Shown here piece by piece: positions 52,232 through 63,140 of a DNA stretch of 64,000 bases. Under the pieces are notes generated by a model. The model saw only the letters and a program-made list of their open reading frames with translations. It was not told where the DNA came from and searched no databases. Numbering within the stretch: position 1 is the stretch's first letter; each line of letters starts with the position of its first letter. Source of the DNA: Halictus rubicundus (taxonomy: Eukaryota; Arthropoda; Insecta; Hymenoptera; Halictidae); contig NW_027488630.1 in assembly GCF_050948215.1 (NCBI RefSeq), forward strand, positions 248,001-312,000, written 5' to 3'. A program made the position numbers and the translations under genes.

Positions 52232-52482
52232 GCCTAGCCGAATAAGATGGTCAAAACTGCCCTTAGACGTTTTTCAATAATTAATGAACCATTCGAAAGC
52301 TGACCAAGCAAAACCCCTCTGAGCCAAATTTCAACCCCCTATCGTGCTCGTGAGGGTAGTTACAGGGTAAATTAGATTTTGAGCTTTTCCGTGCATTTTC
52401 CGCACTCTGATGCTTCCTAAAATTCTGAAAAAAATGTGGCATATTTTGGATCCTAAGACAGATTTTTGAGAATTTTTTCAGA
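52232..52482. other. Unclassified 251-bp fragment between mariner and right arm
   Basis: It begins GGGCCTAGCCGAATAAG at the mariner break and ends at the inner edge of the right inverted repeat. It has mixed composition and no ORF. It may be the end of another transposon whose arrival removed the mariner 5' end. Confidence 0.35.
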
Positions 52483-55350
52483 TTCATGTTTTCACAGATG
52501 CAGCATACTATCAGATTTGAATACAATTAAAATCCACAATATATAAATACATATAACAAATACACATATAAATACATATAAAAAGTTTTATAGAAAAATT
52601 AGTCAGTAATCAGATCAGAATAAAATATAAATTGAAAAAACTAGTGAAAAATTTTCTATCTAGTAGAAAATTGAGATCGCTACATATGAATATATGTATT
52701 TTTTTTTAAATACTGGAGTTGTTAAGTTCAATAAGTATTAGCTCAGAAGCTATGAATTTTGTTTGAAATGCCTATATACTCAAAATAGTGTGCCGTGTAG
52801 TGAAACTATAACATAATGGTGTCACAAAAGCTAGGATAAGTTGCATTTAACAACACACTTTAAAATGACATGCAACATACAGTATTCTAGAACAAGGATA
52901 TATTATAGATACATTGATGGAAAATATAATGATGAAAATTTTTTTCTCAATACACAGAGGCAGAGAATTTTATTTTCAGTATCTCAATAACAGGTTCTCA
53001 AATCCTTGGTAGTCCTCAGAGAATTTTATTTGACACAGATTGCGCCTGTAAAATATAATTAAAGAAATCACAAAGTATCGTGTTCATTGCATTTGAACTA
53101 ACTATTTACAGATAGAATTTACTTATCTCAAATATTTTAGTCAGATTTTAGCATCCAATTGGTATATATTCGGACTCCACCATAAATGTACAGAGTATAC
53201 CGCTTGAAATTAGATTGATATTCTTAAATGCCTCCAAAATTACGCATATATATATATATATTCATTACACCATGAAGCATTCTGTACGAATGTCGAATCT
53301 TTTCAAAAGCGGCTCTTAGACCAAATATTATTACCATTTTGTACTTAAACAATGCAAGTTAAAAGTTCAAGAAACCATAGCTTTAGAAAATAAAATTATG
53401 TAACGACGTGTGATACTATTACACTGTGACAGGAGATGTTATGCCATATTACTTATTAACTGATAGATCCGTATAGGTAAGTATAAATAATAAACTTACG
53501 AGAGCAAAAATGATAAGTATTGATAAAAATGTATTCACAAAATGCTTAACAGCAATACAGAGTACGCTAATAAATGAAATAGCGTTAGAGATAGATATAT
53601 AAAATAGATATACGGATTGGCGAATCAGGAGGATGTGTAATCACTAATAAATTAAAAATTAATATCACCATGTTTTATTCTTGATTTTCGTCTCGTACTG
53701 TCTTGAAGAATCGCCCATTAAATTGTCTCCAACATGTTGCCGATATATATGTATGTCTTGGACTAGATCGGACCACCGCTTTTCTCGTAAACAGTAAGTA
53801 TTCCACAAAAGTGGCGGAAGAAATACTGCAGCATATCTTAGTGACAACATAATGACCTAAAACAATTTTTCAAGAATTAATACATGTAACTATTATTTTA
53901 TGTACATAAGTAAAGTTCAATATAAAAATATAATTATTGTAACATATATAACAAATACACTGGACTAGCTCTGAAAAAAAGATAAGTAAAATGTAAAGAA
54001 ATACCTGAAACATGAAAGCATCTTTTACTATCAATGTTGTAAATAACATTAAATGACTTAAGGATTTCTGAAATAAATTAGGTAATACACCTTGTACTTA
54101 CAAGTTTATTAATATCAATGGTTCTATCGTGATAGGTAGCGTCAAGAATCACTGTGTTTAAATCAAGAACACATAAAATATATTACAATTTGAAAATTCA
54201 ATATTTTTTTGCTTATGCTTTTTCAAAGAGTTGTCGTTACATTTTAAATAAAAGACATAATTAAGGATCATTTGTCATATAAAAAAATTATTATTATTTC
54301 ACTAACGTATATACACATTTGGTCAAATTATCACACCCTGTTAGAATGCTTAATCCCTTGCGGTCCACACAGTTCCATCTCATATAGTTTTAGAACTTGC
54401 TATAATATCATACAATTTAGCTTTAATCCAGATAAAATAAGTATATTAGCAATATATTTAGAACAGTGAAAACTAGAATTGCTTTCATATAATATTTAAT
54501 TATGGGATTTATGTAATATGTAATTATGGTATTTATATAATATGCAATTATGGTATTATTCATGAATGGAATATGAATATGTAAAATACGCAAGCAGTTG
54601 TGCAAAAATAACATTTCTAGACTAAGTCGACGTAAATAGGACCGCAACAGGTCAATATACGCATTTTTAAGAGCAACTTAATATTCATGTACGTAATCTT
54701 GTTTGCCAATCACTATATCATCAGTAAAAAGAAAATAAAATAAGCCACATAGTATCTGGTTTATTCCATCCGTACCTTTTTGATAGATAGAAATACTTAC
54801 CTTACTTAATCTGATCAAATTCTAGCTCCCAAATTATGTATTCTCAATCCTTTTGAATCTGCTGCAACATAAATATTTTTTCAACTATTTACAGCTTCTT
54901 CATGTTCTTCACTATTTACATGCGTATATTACGATCATTTAACAAATATAGTACTTAACATAACACTTGTGACACAGATTGTACACAAAATAAATTACTT
55001 AAAACCGTAGCATTTTCTCACATTTTTATCAACTATTCATAATTTAAGCACATCTTACACAGTCACCTATAAAATTAAAATCACTGACAAATTTTGATAC
55101 TTTAGACACATTCTGCATAGAAGGTATATAATCATAGACTATGTAATCACACAGCACAACACAAGATGATAAACAACAGTTTGAATTCATTCTGTGCGCA
55201 ATCTATCGTGAGTACAATTTTACATGTGCGTAACTCAGCGTGTGCGTCTTAACCATGTGGGCAATCCTTGCGTGTGCGAAAACCTACTGTGTCCAATGTT
55301 ACTGTGTCCAAAAAAACCGTGTGTCCAATAATACCGTGTCCAAAAGAACC
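52483..55350 (-). repeat. Right terminal inverted repeat arm
   Basis: Reverse complement of 40372-43239 over 2,868 bp with no net length difference. The outer tip ends CCGTGTCCAAAAGAACC and is followed at once by ORF2 codons of element A. It lacks the extra 50 bases seen outside the left arm. The near-identity implies recent formation of the element or repeated gene conversion between the arms. Confidence 0.93.
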
Positions 55351-57675
55351 ACCCAACTCAGAACAAACGTTAGAAAAGCTTAACGCCAAACCAGGAAAGC
55401 CAAGAATACACCACAGTACGAGAAAACAAAAGGAACATACACCAAACTACGGAACGAATACATTACCAAAATTAGGGAAGCCAAAAACACCAGCTGGCAA
55501 AAATTCATATCTGATACAGGCAACAGAAATCCTTGGGGAATTCCGTACAAACTCGTAATGGACAAAATCAACATAGAAAAGGCCGCCACCAACATCAAAA
55601 AACCCGATAGCAATCACACAACAACCTGGGAAGAAACTACGAAAACCCTTTTGGGCTCCCTAATACCAGACGACGAAACAAACAACGAAACCGAATACCA
55701 TAAAACGCAACGAAGAAGCACAGCGACGCCCCCGGACACCGAAGATACTCCAGCATTCCACCTCGACGAAACACGTAGAGCAATTAACAGATTAAAGAAC
55801 AACAAAGCATCAGGACATGATCTAATGGATAACGAACTGATTAAAGCCAGCGGAGCTTTCATCCTCGGGGAACTAACCTGCATCTACAACAAGTGCCTAG
55901 AGGAAGGAACCTTCCCAACGAACTGGAAGGAAGGAATCATCCGAGTACTCCTGAAAGGGGAAAACAGGGATAAAACTCACCCCAAGTCATATAGACCAAT
56001 ATGTCTCCTACCAGGGCTAGGAAAAGTTCTAGAGAAGCTGATCTCATCTCGCTTAGACCCTATACTCGAGCAACACGAATACACCTCCGACAGACAATAC
56101 GGATTCCGCAGAAACAGATCAACCGAAGACGCCATAGTACAGATGCGCAGAATCGCAAATAACTCAAATGAAAAATACATAATTGCTCTTTTCTTCGACA
56201 TCTCCGGAGCTTTTGACAATGTGTGGTGGCCCAGCATACTCGCCAACCTCAAGAAACGCAACTGCCCAAAAAATCTCTACAAAATTATACAAAGTTACCT
56301 ATCTGGAAGAACAGTCAAAATATCAAGCAACGGACAAGAGATTAAAAAGACAGTAACAAAAGGATGCCCTCAAGGATCAATTCTTGCACCCAGCTTCTGG
56401 AACCTGATCTTCGACGAAATCATAGAGAAGCTGAATGCACTAACACACGAACCGATCGTATATGCTGACGACCTCGCTGTCCTAATGTCAGCCAACACAA
56501 GGATCGACCTAAAGAAAATGGCAAACCAAGTAGTATCCTGCATAATGGAATGGTGTAACAAAGAAAAGCTGAGCTTATCTCAAAACAAAACAGAAATGCT
56601 TCTGGTTAAAGGCTTCCTCGATATAAACCGACCACCAACAGTCAGGGTTGGACAGCCAATAGGACTAAAATTTGCCAACACCGTAAGATATCTAGGAGTA
56701 CACTTCGGAACAAGACTAAACATTACGCCGCACATACACCACATAAGCAACAAAACAAGACTAATATTTAACAAGCTTGCACAAATATCGAAAGCACACT
56801 GGGGAATAAACTTCAAGACAATGCAAATTTACTACAAAGGAATCTTTCTACCAATAGCCACGTACGCAGCAGCAGGCTGGAGCGACAAAATAAAAGTCTG
56901 GCATACCCGGAAATTAACGACGGCCCAAAGACAAGCCCTACTACGAGTAACCAAATCATACAGAACCGTGTCCACTGACGCCCTGCGGATCCTGGTAGAC
57001 GCAGCCCCTATTGAAATCATACTCCAAGAAAGAAGGGCACAATATCACCTCAGGCGAAACCTCCCATTCCAAATCGGAGAACTCAGCTACCTTCCACAAG
57101 AAGAAATCGACGAAGAACAACTGATAGAAATAGGACTGCGCATAAAGGAATCAACCATGAGGACATGGCAGGAACAGTGGACAAACTCAACCAAAGGACG
57201 ACTGACCTTCTGCTTCTTCAAAAACGTAGAAGACAGAAGAAAGGCAACATGGATCAGGCCCAACTATTACACATCACAGATTCTGACAGGACACGGAAAC
57301 TTCAACGAGAAACTTGCCTCTCTCGGACTGAAAGAAACAGACAAATGCCAATGCGGAGCAAAGGACACAGTAAGACATATAGTATACAGCTGCCCTCGAA
57401 CACAAGAAGCCCTGCAACAGATGATACAGAAACTGCAGGCACTGGGAATTAGATAGCCATGCCAACTAAGCGACCTAGTGCAAGAAAAATCCTATGAAAT
57501 ACTACACGATTACACGACAATAGCACTCAAAGAACGAGAGGACAACGAGATTCCGAACCAAACCAGAACTGCAACAACAAGCAACCAAGAACAAGAACAA
57601 ACGCCAAACGCCAGAGACAACCAGCAGCAAGTCTTCAGGAGGAGTCGAAGACTTCAAAACAACAATCAAAGGTAA
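55351..57675 (+). pseudogene. ORF2 C-terminal part (reverse transcriptase) of element A
   Basis: ORF2 resumes with TQLRTNVRKA, is broken by a TAA (55381-55383), then runs open through RQTRKAKN into the reverse transcriptase. The RT motifs are clear: SYRPICLLPGLGKVLEKL, FFDISGAFDNVWW, GCPQGSILAPSFWN and the catalytic YADDLAVL. A thumb/connection region follows (TVRYLGVHF...) and a Cys/His finger CQCGAKDTVRHIVYSC near the end. A TAG (57454-57456) comes after ALGIR, but the same frame continues for 72 codons to a TAA at 57673-57675, including VFRRSRRLQ. Element B has a comparable long tail, so the TAG looks like a mutation. A few residues that should join it to the endonuclease part are missing at the insertion. 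Confidence 0.85.
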
Positions 57676-58087
57676 GTACCACACAAGTCAAAGTTCCTCA
57701 GGGTGGAAGTGTGTTGCGACGGGGGGCGGCTGTATTATAACAGCCGTCGAACTCTTATGCAGCACGCTGCGCAAGCCTGCAAGAGACCGAGCAACAAGCT
57801 GGTAACTCCGCCTCCCCGTGGCCTCCGCTGGAAACGTCTCGACGGCGATGTGGCTTCTCGAAGCCACACCGACGGAGAAACGGCTAAGTGAGTTACTTCC
57901 CGCACGGGACGGTCTACCCTTCTGATGATCCTTAAGCGGTGAAGGAGGGGTTTTTCTAAGCCCAGTGCATAACCCCAACGGATATTCCCTTCGCAGTGGT
58001 AGGCGCCCTAACAACGATCGATATGAGCAATGCTCTACTCGACAGAGCCGGCACGTGTGCCACAGGCCGCTCACAAAAGTACATTCA
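57676..58087 (+). other. 3' UTR of element A
   Basis: It shares ordered blocks with the 3' UTR of B: AAGAGACCGAGC, AAGCTGGTAACTC, GCCTCCCCGTGGC, CGGCTAAGTGAGTTAC and CTTAAGCGGTGA. Two hairpins stand out: CGGCTGT/ACAGCCG (57727-57746) and an 8-bp stem TGTGGCTT/AAGCCACA with loop CTCG (57849-57868). Such structures serve as reverse-transcriptase recognition sites in related elements. Ends without poly(A). Confidence 0.6.
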
Positions 58088-58507
58088 ATGTCCCTGTTTG
58101 GGGGACTTCGCCGCTAGGTGGCGCAGAGTACTGACGCGTCTTCATGTCGCTCCGTATTAAAAGTGTTATCTAAGTGGTAAAAATCAGAGGAATAATTAAT
58201 TAAAGTTATTCAGGAAGCAGTATTAGTTGTTGTGAACACTTATGTGAAAAATTTCAGTGATCAAATCAGTGCGGAAAAAGTTATTAGTGAAAATCCGGTT
58301 AGCGTCGGTCGGCAGGACGCCGTAGTGACGCGCCGAAACTAATAACGGACATCTCCCGTATTCAAACGATAGGAAAGTGCTGCATTGACCCGTGCACGTG
58401 ATACTAGTGTGGTGTCGGATGTCGGGCATGGGGATCGTGTCGAAACGTCGAGACGAAAACGACACCCTGTCGAGTGATTTGGGCGCCGTCGAGGACGGAT
58501 ACTCTTC

Positions 58508-58600
58508 GACTGTTTAGATTAAGACACAGAATTGGACTGTTTAGGTTAAGATACAGCATTGGACTGTTTAGGTTAAGATAGAGCATTAGACTGTTTAGCT
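58508..58600. repeat. 27-bp tandem repeat in the 5' UTR of B
   Basis: GACTGTTTAGGTTAAGAT-type units start at 58508, 58535, 58562 and 58589. Absent from element A. Confidence 0.85.
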
Positions 58601-58988
58601 TTAAGGAACTGTATGTGTGTGTTTGTGTGTATGTTCGTGTGTGCGTAGAGTGCGAGCTTGACGCGTTTTCTTTTAACGAAGACGAAGGAGTCGAGAGAAA
58701 AGCGCACGTGAGAGAGCTTCGGCCTGCGAGTTGCGGTCGAAGTTGAGAGAACAAAGTATTGCGTTGAGTTTTGACCTGCAAGGTGCGGTCAATCGCGTCG
58801 TGTATAATTGTTTTGTCTTTTTTTTATGCCAAATATATATATATACTGTTTTATTCTTTTTCCCGCACGTAGTCAGTCATATTTTATCCCACACTAGTGT
58901 AGTGAAATACGACGCGAGTGTTTCTACGGCACAGGAAGGCCTCAGTGAACAATTATTAACAAATTAGTGAAGTGACGCGCGAGTGACC

Positions 58989-59065
58989 GCCATCTTGGAC
59001 GCCATACTGGCCTTTATCCCGCCAATTTTCCCACCACCTGGACGCCATCTTGGACGCCATCTTGC
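58989..59065 (+). promoter_or_regulatory. GCCATNTTGG cluster in the 5' UTR of element B
   Basis: GCCATCTTGG at 58989 and 59044, with near matches GCCATACTGG (59001) and GCCATCTTGC (59056), separated by the same CCCGCCAATTTTCCCACC spacer as in A. Retention of the cluster in a diverged relative supports a function, perhaps in transcription. Confidence 0.45.
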
Positions 59066-59267
59066 CCGCCAATTTTTTTACCGCCAAAAGTGACGCTGCA
59101 TCATCTCCCGAAGCGCCATCTAAACGACCACGCCGCAAACCAACAGGCTGTCTCTGATTGGTTGGCCGACCGACACCGTCTTTCGACCCGATTGGCTACC
59201 CGAGTCCAGCGTCCGAACACCCGACTGGAGAATCGAAAGTACATGCAGCGCTGACACAACGTCAAAA

Positions 59268-60297
59268 ATGGAAACCGAGTCGGAGACGCAGAAAAGAAAG
59301 CGAGACAGTACACAAGACGAGCACCACGACGAGGATCACATCGACGATCCTAAGCGACCGATGCTCAATAGAGGCGAAACTAAAAACACCAACGCCGCAC
59401 CTAAACAAACACCAGTCAGAACACTCGCCAATGCTACTGAACACCTCATGAACAAATTCATAAATGACACATCTACCAACGAGGAAGTGCAAATCCTACA
59501 AGCAATAGACGCAGCAATCATGCATAAGAACTCACTAGAAAGACAAAATGAAATCCTTAATGAACGCATCATCAGTCTATGGGAGGAGAACATATCGCTG
59601 AAACGACACAACAAGCACAACAGAAGAAAAAATAGAGAAGCTGACTGCCCTCGTGAACAGCGTCGTCACCAAAGTCAATCAACTCGGCACACCACAGATA
59701 ATTGCAAACAAGCTTCCCCTCTCCTTTGCAGAAGTCCTGAGAAAAAAGTCAATAGCAACGTCAGTCAACAAACCAGCAAAACACGTCGCTACAATCTACC
59801 CCAAAGAAAACTCCAAGATAAGCAACAGCAGCGAAACGAAACAGACAGTTATGGATAACCTGAAGCCAGCTGACGAAAAGCTAAAGATCATCGGCCTTAG
59901 ACGCATAAACAACAGCGGAGTACTAATACAAACTCAAACAGTCGAAGATCTGAAAAGAGTTATAGAAAATAAAAGCCTAGAAGCAGCAGGTCTCAAAATC
60001 GAAACCCCAAGCAAGAAAAAACCAAGAGTTATTATATACAGTGTCCCTAAAGACATAACAGAGAAAGATCTCAGTGTAGCAATACATAAACAAAATCTCG
60101 AGCAATTTACACATAAAGAATTTACAGAAGAATTCCGACTGGTTTTCAAGACAGGGGACAGAAACAAGGAAACTGTAAACTGGGTGGCAAAGGCCACACC
60201 GAAAATCAGGAAGCTCCTCGTAGAGACCAAAAAGAAAGTATTCGTCAGCTGGTACTCGTGCACCGTTAAGGACTACACAACGGTCAGCAGATGCTAC
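59268..60297 (+). pseudogene. ORF1 of element B, 5' part
   Basis: The ATG at 59268 opens METESETQKRKRD..., a charged N-terminus followed by a likely coiled coil (ERQNEILNERIISLWEENIS). A frameshift near 59620 moves the reading to the frame of KIEKLTALVNSVV..., which continues through VIIYSVPKDITEKDL and KDYTTVSRCY. At CY, the first residues of the first zinc knuckle, a solo LTR interrupts the gene. The part after the LTR is in the same frame, since the inserted length plus duplication (750 bp) is a multiple of three. Confidence 0.75.
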
Positions 60298-61043
60298 TGA
60301 AGGAACAGGATTATGTAAGGCGGGTGCCTTACAATAAATGCTCAAAATCAGGCGTACGTGACTGAGTTGTTTATTTACCAATTGAATGATGTCGCGAGAG
60401 CGTCCGAGGTGGTTCAATTAAACTCACGATTCACTTGACTCGCGATTGAACTTGGGCTGCGGTTTTTACAGCGACCGGACTGCGACACGACTCTAAGTAA
60501 CTCGGCGGAGAATCGGCTGTGACTTCTTCGTGACTAATTTTTCGTCGGTAGTCTCTGCCTTATATTCTCGAAAATGCTTGTCGGCTGATTGGTGGAAGTC
60601 CTTGCGAGGAACTTCCACCAATCCGTGCATTTTGCATAACACGCCCACGTTCCACGCCTCTCGTGCGTGAGAAGGGTGAGCGTGTCGTGCTGTTAAAAAT
60701 CTAATTTTGGTGATGCAGCGGGGTGTCTTCCGGGCCCCGTGCTAAGTGCGTTACGTGACTGCTGGCTTACGTCAACGGGCCCAGCTTTCCCGGGTGATAG
60801 AAACCAGGCACGCGTCGCTGGGACACTCTAGGCTGGAGACCCTTAGACTACCCAAAATTTATGGCGTCCACTTGCGCTATTGAGTTCGTCGCTAGGAACT
60901 ACAAGGACACATCTGTCCGCTAAGTGGCCAAAAACGTTAAAGACGTTTTCTCACAAATAGCGTCTTATGCTGTGCAAACCATAAATCTTTCTTGGTGCTG
61001 GTGCGCTGAAGATTTCTCTTCCGGCGCCCCGCTAGCCGCTACA
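60298..61043 (-). mobile_element. 746-bp solo LTR inserted in ORF1 of element B
   Basis: Flanked by the direct repeat CTAC (60294-60297 and 61044-61047). Removing it and one CTAC restores the zinc knuckle SRCYKCQSFGH. Read on the minus strand it starts TGTAGCGGCTAGCGGGG and ends CTGTTCCTTCA, TG...CA. The minus orientation also gives a TATA-like AATATAAGG (60561-60567) and AATAAA (60370-60375), 190 and 72 bases apart from each other and the 3' end. A 12-bp stem hairpin (ATTGGTGGAAGT / ACTTCCACCAAT) lies near 60588-60622. No relation to the LTR in the satellite is visible. Confidence 0.82.
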
Positions 61044-61047
61044 CTAC

Positions 61048-61656
61048 AAATGCCAATCCTTCGGCCATATCGCCAAATACTGCCGTACACCCACTGAAAC
61101 ATGCGGACACTGTGCCCAGGACGGTCACACTTTCGACAAATGCCCAACCAGAAGCAGCCAGCCCTCCTGCGTAAACTGCAAGAGAGCAAATAAGGATCAC
61201 AACCACTCATCAAGGTCACGAGACTGCCCCGCCTACGCAGACGAACAGGAAATCAGGATTGCACAGCTTAACGTGAGAAGATCGCAGGCAGTGTCACTCG
61301 AAGCAGTCAAACTCCTCAGTGAAAAACAGATCGACATCCTCCTAATGCAAGAGCCATATAATATAAAAGGAAAGTTCATCGGGCTCAGCAACCAAGGAAT
61401 TCAGTGCCATGGCGGCAAACCCGGAGAACAAGTCTACGCAGGAATCATCATTACAAACCCATCTCTCTCCACACTAAAACTGGCTCACCTCAGCAACGAA
61501 CAATGCACCTGCGTCGAAATCACAGGCCCGACTAGCAACTTCTACATCGCAAGTATCTATTTCCAATGCTCACACAGAATCGAACCTTACATCCAAATGA
61601 TACACGAGATAGCCAAAGCTCTTCCGCGAGAGAAACTAATCATAGAACTAAACTAA
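61048..61656 (+). pseudogene. ORF1 zinc knuckles fused to ORF2 endonuclease fragment, element B
   Basis: One frame runs from the knuckles CQSFGHIAKYC, CGHCAQDGHTFDKC and CVNCKRANKDHNH through DCPAYADEQE into IRIAQLNVRRSQ, the start of the endonuclease, then LMQEPYNIKG and on to REKLIIELN and a stop. In A, ORF1 has 14 more residues and its own stop, and ORF2 its own ATG. B has lost this junction, so the fusion is the result of a small deletion. The second half of the endonuclease is missing. Confidence 0.75.
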
Positions 61657-61681
61657 ATCATACAACAAGTCAATACACCTG

Positions 61682-62655
61682 GCACAAACAGTGCGCTACT
61701 TCGGCCTCCATATAGACACAAGAATGCACATCAAAACGCATGCCTCAAAGATCAGGGCAAAAAGTGCAGAAAAATTCAACAGACTAGCAACAGTTGCACG
61801 CAGAGATTGGGGATTGGGGATTTAAGTACAAAAGTCTCAAAACTCTCTACACTGGAGTCTTCGTTCCGATAGCAACCTACGCCGCAGCAGCATGGGCAGA
61901 CAGAGCAAACTCACACCACATCAGGACCATCACAGCAGCCCAAAGATTCGGCCTGCTCCGAACACTCAAGGCATATGCCTCGAGTCCAACGGAAGCACTG
62001 CAAATCGTCGCAGGAACACCACCCATCGACCTAAAAATATTAGAAGCAAAATTAAGGTATTCAGTCAGAAACAACACTCCATTCAATCTACCGAACTACC
62101 GGTTCCCAGAGGACGAGGACGACACCCCACCAGCGGAAGCGATCACGCAGCATATCCACTCAGAATGGCAAAGACGTTGGCAAGACTCAGCAAGAGGCAG
62201 ACACACCTTCACGATAATTCCAAACATCCAGGATAGAATAAATGGACAATAAATGGCTAATCCCAAACCACTACAGCGTACAGTTCTTGACGGGCCACCG
62301 CGACTTTGCAGCAAAGCCGAAGCAATTAGGACTCGCAGACAACGAACTATGCGAGTGCGGACAGGCGGAAACACCGGAACACATCCTTATCAACTGCAAA
62401 AAATACGAGAGCGAACGAGCAGTTTACCGAAGGAAAATCGAACAAAATGGACACCAATGGCCACCCGAGCCAAGCAAATGGATCACCGAGGACTATATAG
62501 AGGAATTCAACGAAGCAACGAGGAACATCCTGAAGAAGAAAGAAGAAAACTGGACACGGATTCGACATAGCGACAACAATAAAAGGATGAAGCGATACCG
62601 GCAAGGCCTTCGTGATTCTGCAGGACGCAGAGAAGGAGAAATCGGCACTAGATAA
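61682..62655 (+). pseudogene. ORF2 C-terminal fragment of element B
   Basis: After the deletion, VRYFGLHIDTRM matches the region following the reverse transcriptase in A. A 7-base duplication in GATTGGGGATTGGGGATTT (near 61807) causes a frameshift. The frame then runs through GVFVPIATYAAAAWADR to NIQDRINGQ. A further shift near 62245 leads into NKWLIPNHYSVQFLTGHRDF, the finger CECGQAETPEHILINC and a basic tail that ends at 62655. All catalytic RT motifs are gone. Confidence 0.75.
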
Positions 62656-63140
62656 GGTCAGTACCCAGACACTCATAAAGCACAATCTGTTTCAGGCACA
62701 ACACCAATACTTCCGGCACGCAACCACAACAACCACCCTGACTATCAGCGCAGGCGATACCCTTAACACCCCGGGTTTCGTGATCGCAGGCTGTAAAGGC
62801 CAGCGGCTTGACCGTGCCAACCTGTAAGAGACCGAGCGTCAAGCTGGTAACTCTGCCTCCCCGTGGCCCCCGCTGGTAACGCATCGATGGCGGTGCATCC
62901 CTTCGGAGCCGCACCGACAGAGAAGCGGCTAAGTGAGTTACCTCCTGTATAGGACGGTCTATCCTTTCGATGACCCTTAAGCGGTGAGAAAGGGGTTTTT
63001 CCAAGCTCAAAGTTCACAACACCTACGAACTTTCCCTTCGCAGCTGTGGAGATGGAAAGTGGAGCCAGGCAACTGGTTGAGATTGCCGATATGAGGGAAA
63101 CCTCGAGGTGTCCTCCCCAAAGGGAGGCGGTCAATACTAA
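62656..63140 (+). other. 3' UTR of element B
   Basis: It carries the same conserved blocks as the 3' UTR of A in the same order (AAGAGACCGAGC at 62826, AAGCTGGTAACTC, GCCTCCCCGTGGC, CGGCTAAGTGAGTTACC, CTTAAGCGGTGAG). The stem at 62893-62918 (GGTGC...GCACC) differs from A but can still pair. It ends ...GTCAATACTAA without poly(A). Confidence 0.6.

Larger units (their letters stand above)
40372..55350. mobile_element. 15-kb Mutator-like (MULE) DNA transposon with 2.87-kb inverted repeats
   Basis: An insertion in ORF2 of element A, bounded by two matching inverted arms of 2,868 bp. Between the arms are an intact MULE-type transposase gene on the plus strand and remains of a second one on the minus strand, plus smaller nested elements. 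Long inverted repeats with a FLYWCH/MULE transposase point to the Mutator superfamily; the insect subgroup Phantom is a possible home, but I cannot confirm it. A clean 8-10-bp target duplication is not visible, because the right tip looks eroded. A foldback-like origin is an alternative for the arms, but the transposase makes MULE the better call. Confidence 0.8.
37590..58087 (+). mobile_element. Element A: R1-clade-like non-LTR retrotransposon split by a 15-kb insertion
   Basis: Without the insertion the element is about 5.5 kb and has the full layout of an R1-clade retrotransposon: 5' UTR, ORF1 with zinc knuckles, overlapping ORF2 with APE endonuclease and reverse transcriptase, then a structured 3' UTR. 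It starts with ATGTCCCTGTTTGGGG (37590-37605) and is followed immediately by the same 16 bases at 58088, where element B begins. There is no poly(A) tail at the 3' end (ends ...GTACATTCA). Frameshifts in ORF1, two in-frame stops in ORF2 and the split make it inactive. Confidence 0.85.
58104..59267 (+). other. 5' UTR of element B
   Basis: About 1.2 kb, more than twice as long as in A. The first 90 bp and the last 360 bp (from CTAGTGTAGTGAAATACG) resemble A. The middle has a 27-bp tandem repeat, a GT-rich tract (58613-58647) and a part rich in GTGCGGTC. A TATATATATACTG tract lies at 58837. No gene is seen; a 125-codon minus-strand frame here merely reads the repeats. Confidence 0.6.
58088..63140 (+). 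mobile_element. Element B: related non-LTR retrotransposon, internally deleted
   Basis: It starts with the same ATGTCCCTGTTTGGGG and then GCCGCTAGGTGGCGCAGAG as element A, follows A without spacer and is followed by the same 16 bases at 63141. The layout is 5' UTR, ORF1 (frameshifted, interrupted by a solo LTR), partial endonuclease, a deletion that removed the reverse transcriptase, ORF2 C-terminus and 3' UTR. The length without the LTR is about 4.3 kb, against about 5.5 kb for A. Confidence 0.83.

Noticed and set aside
58508..58600. Insect telomere repeat (TTAGG) in the 27-bp tandem repeat
   Set aside because: Only one TTAGG at most per 27-bp unit and no run of TTAGG anywhere in the window, so there is no direct telomere evidence.
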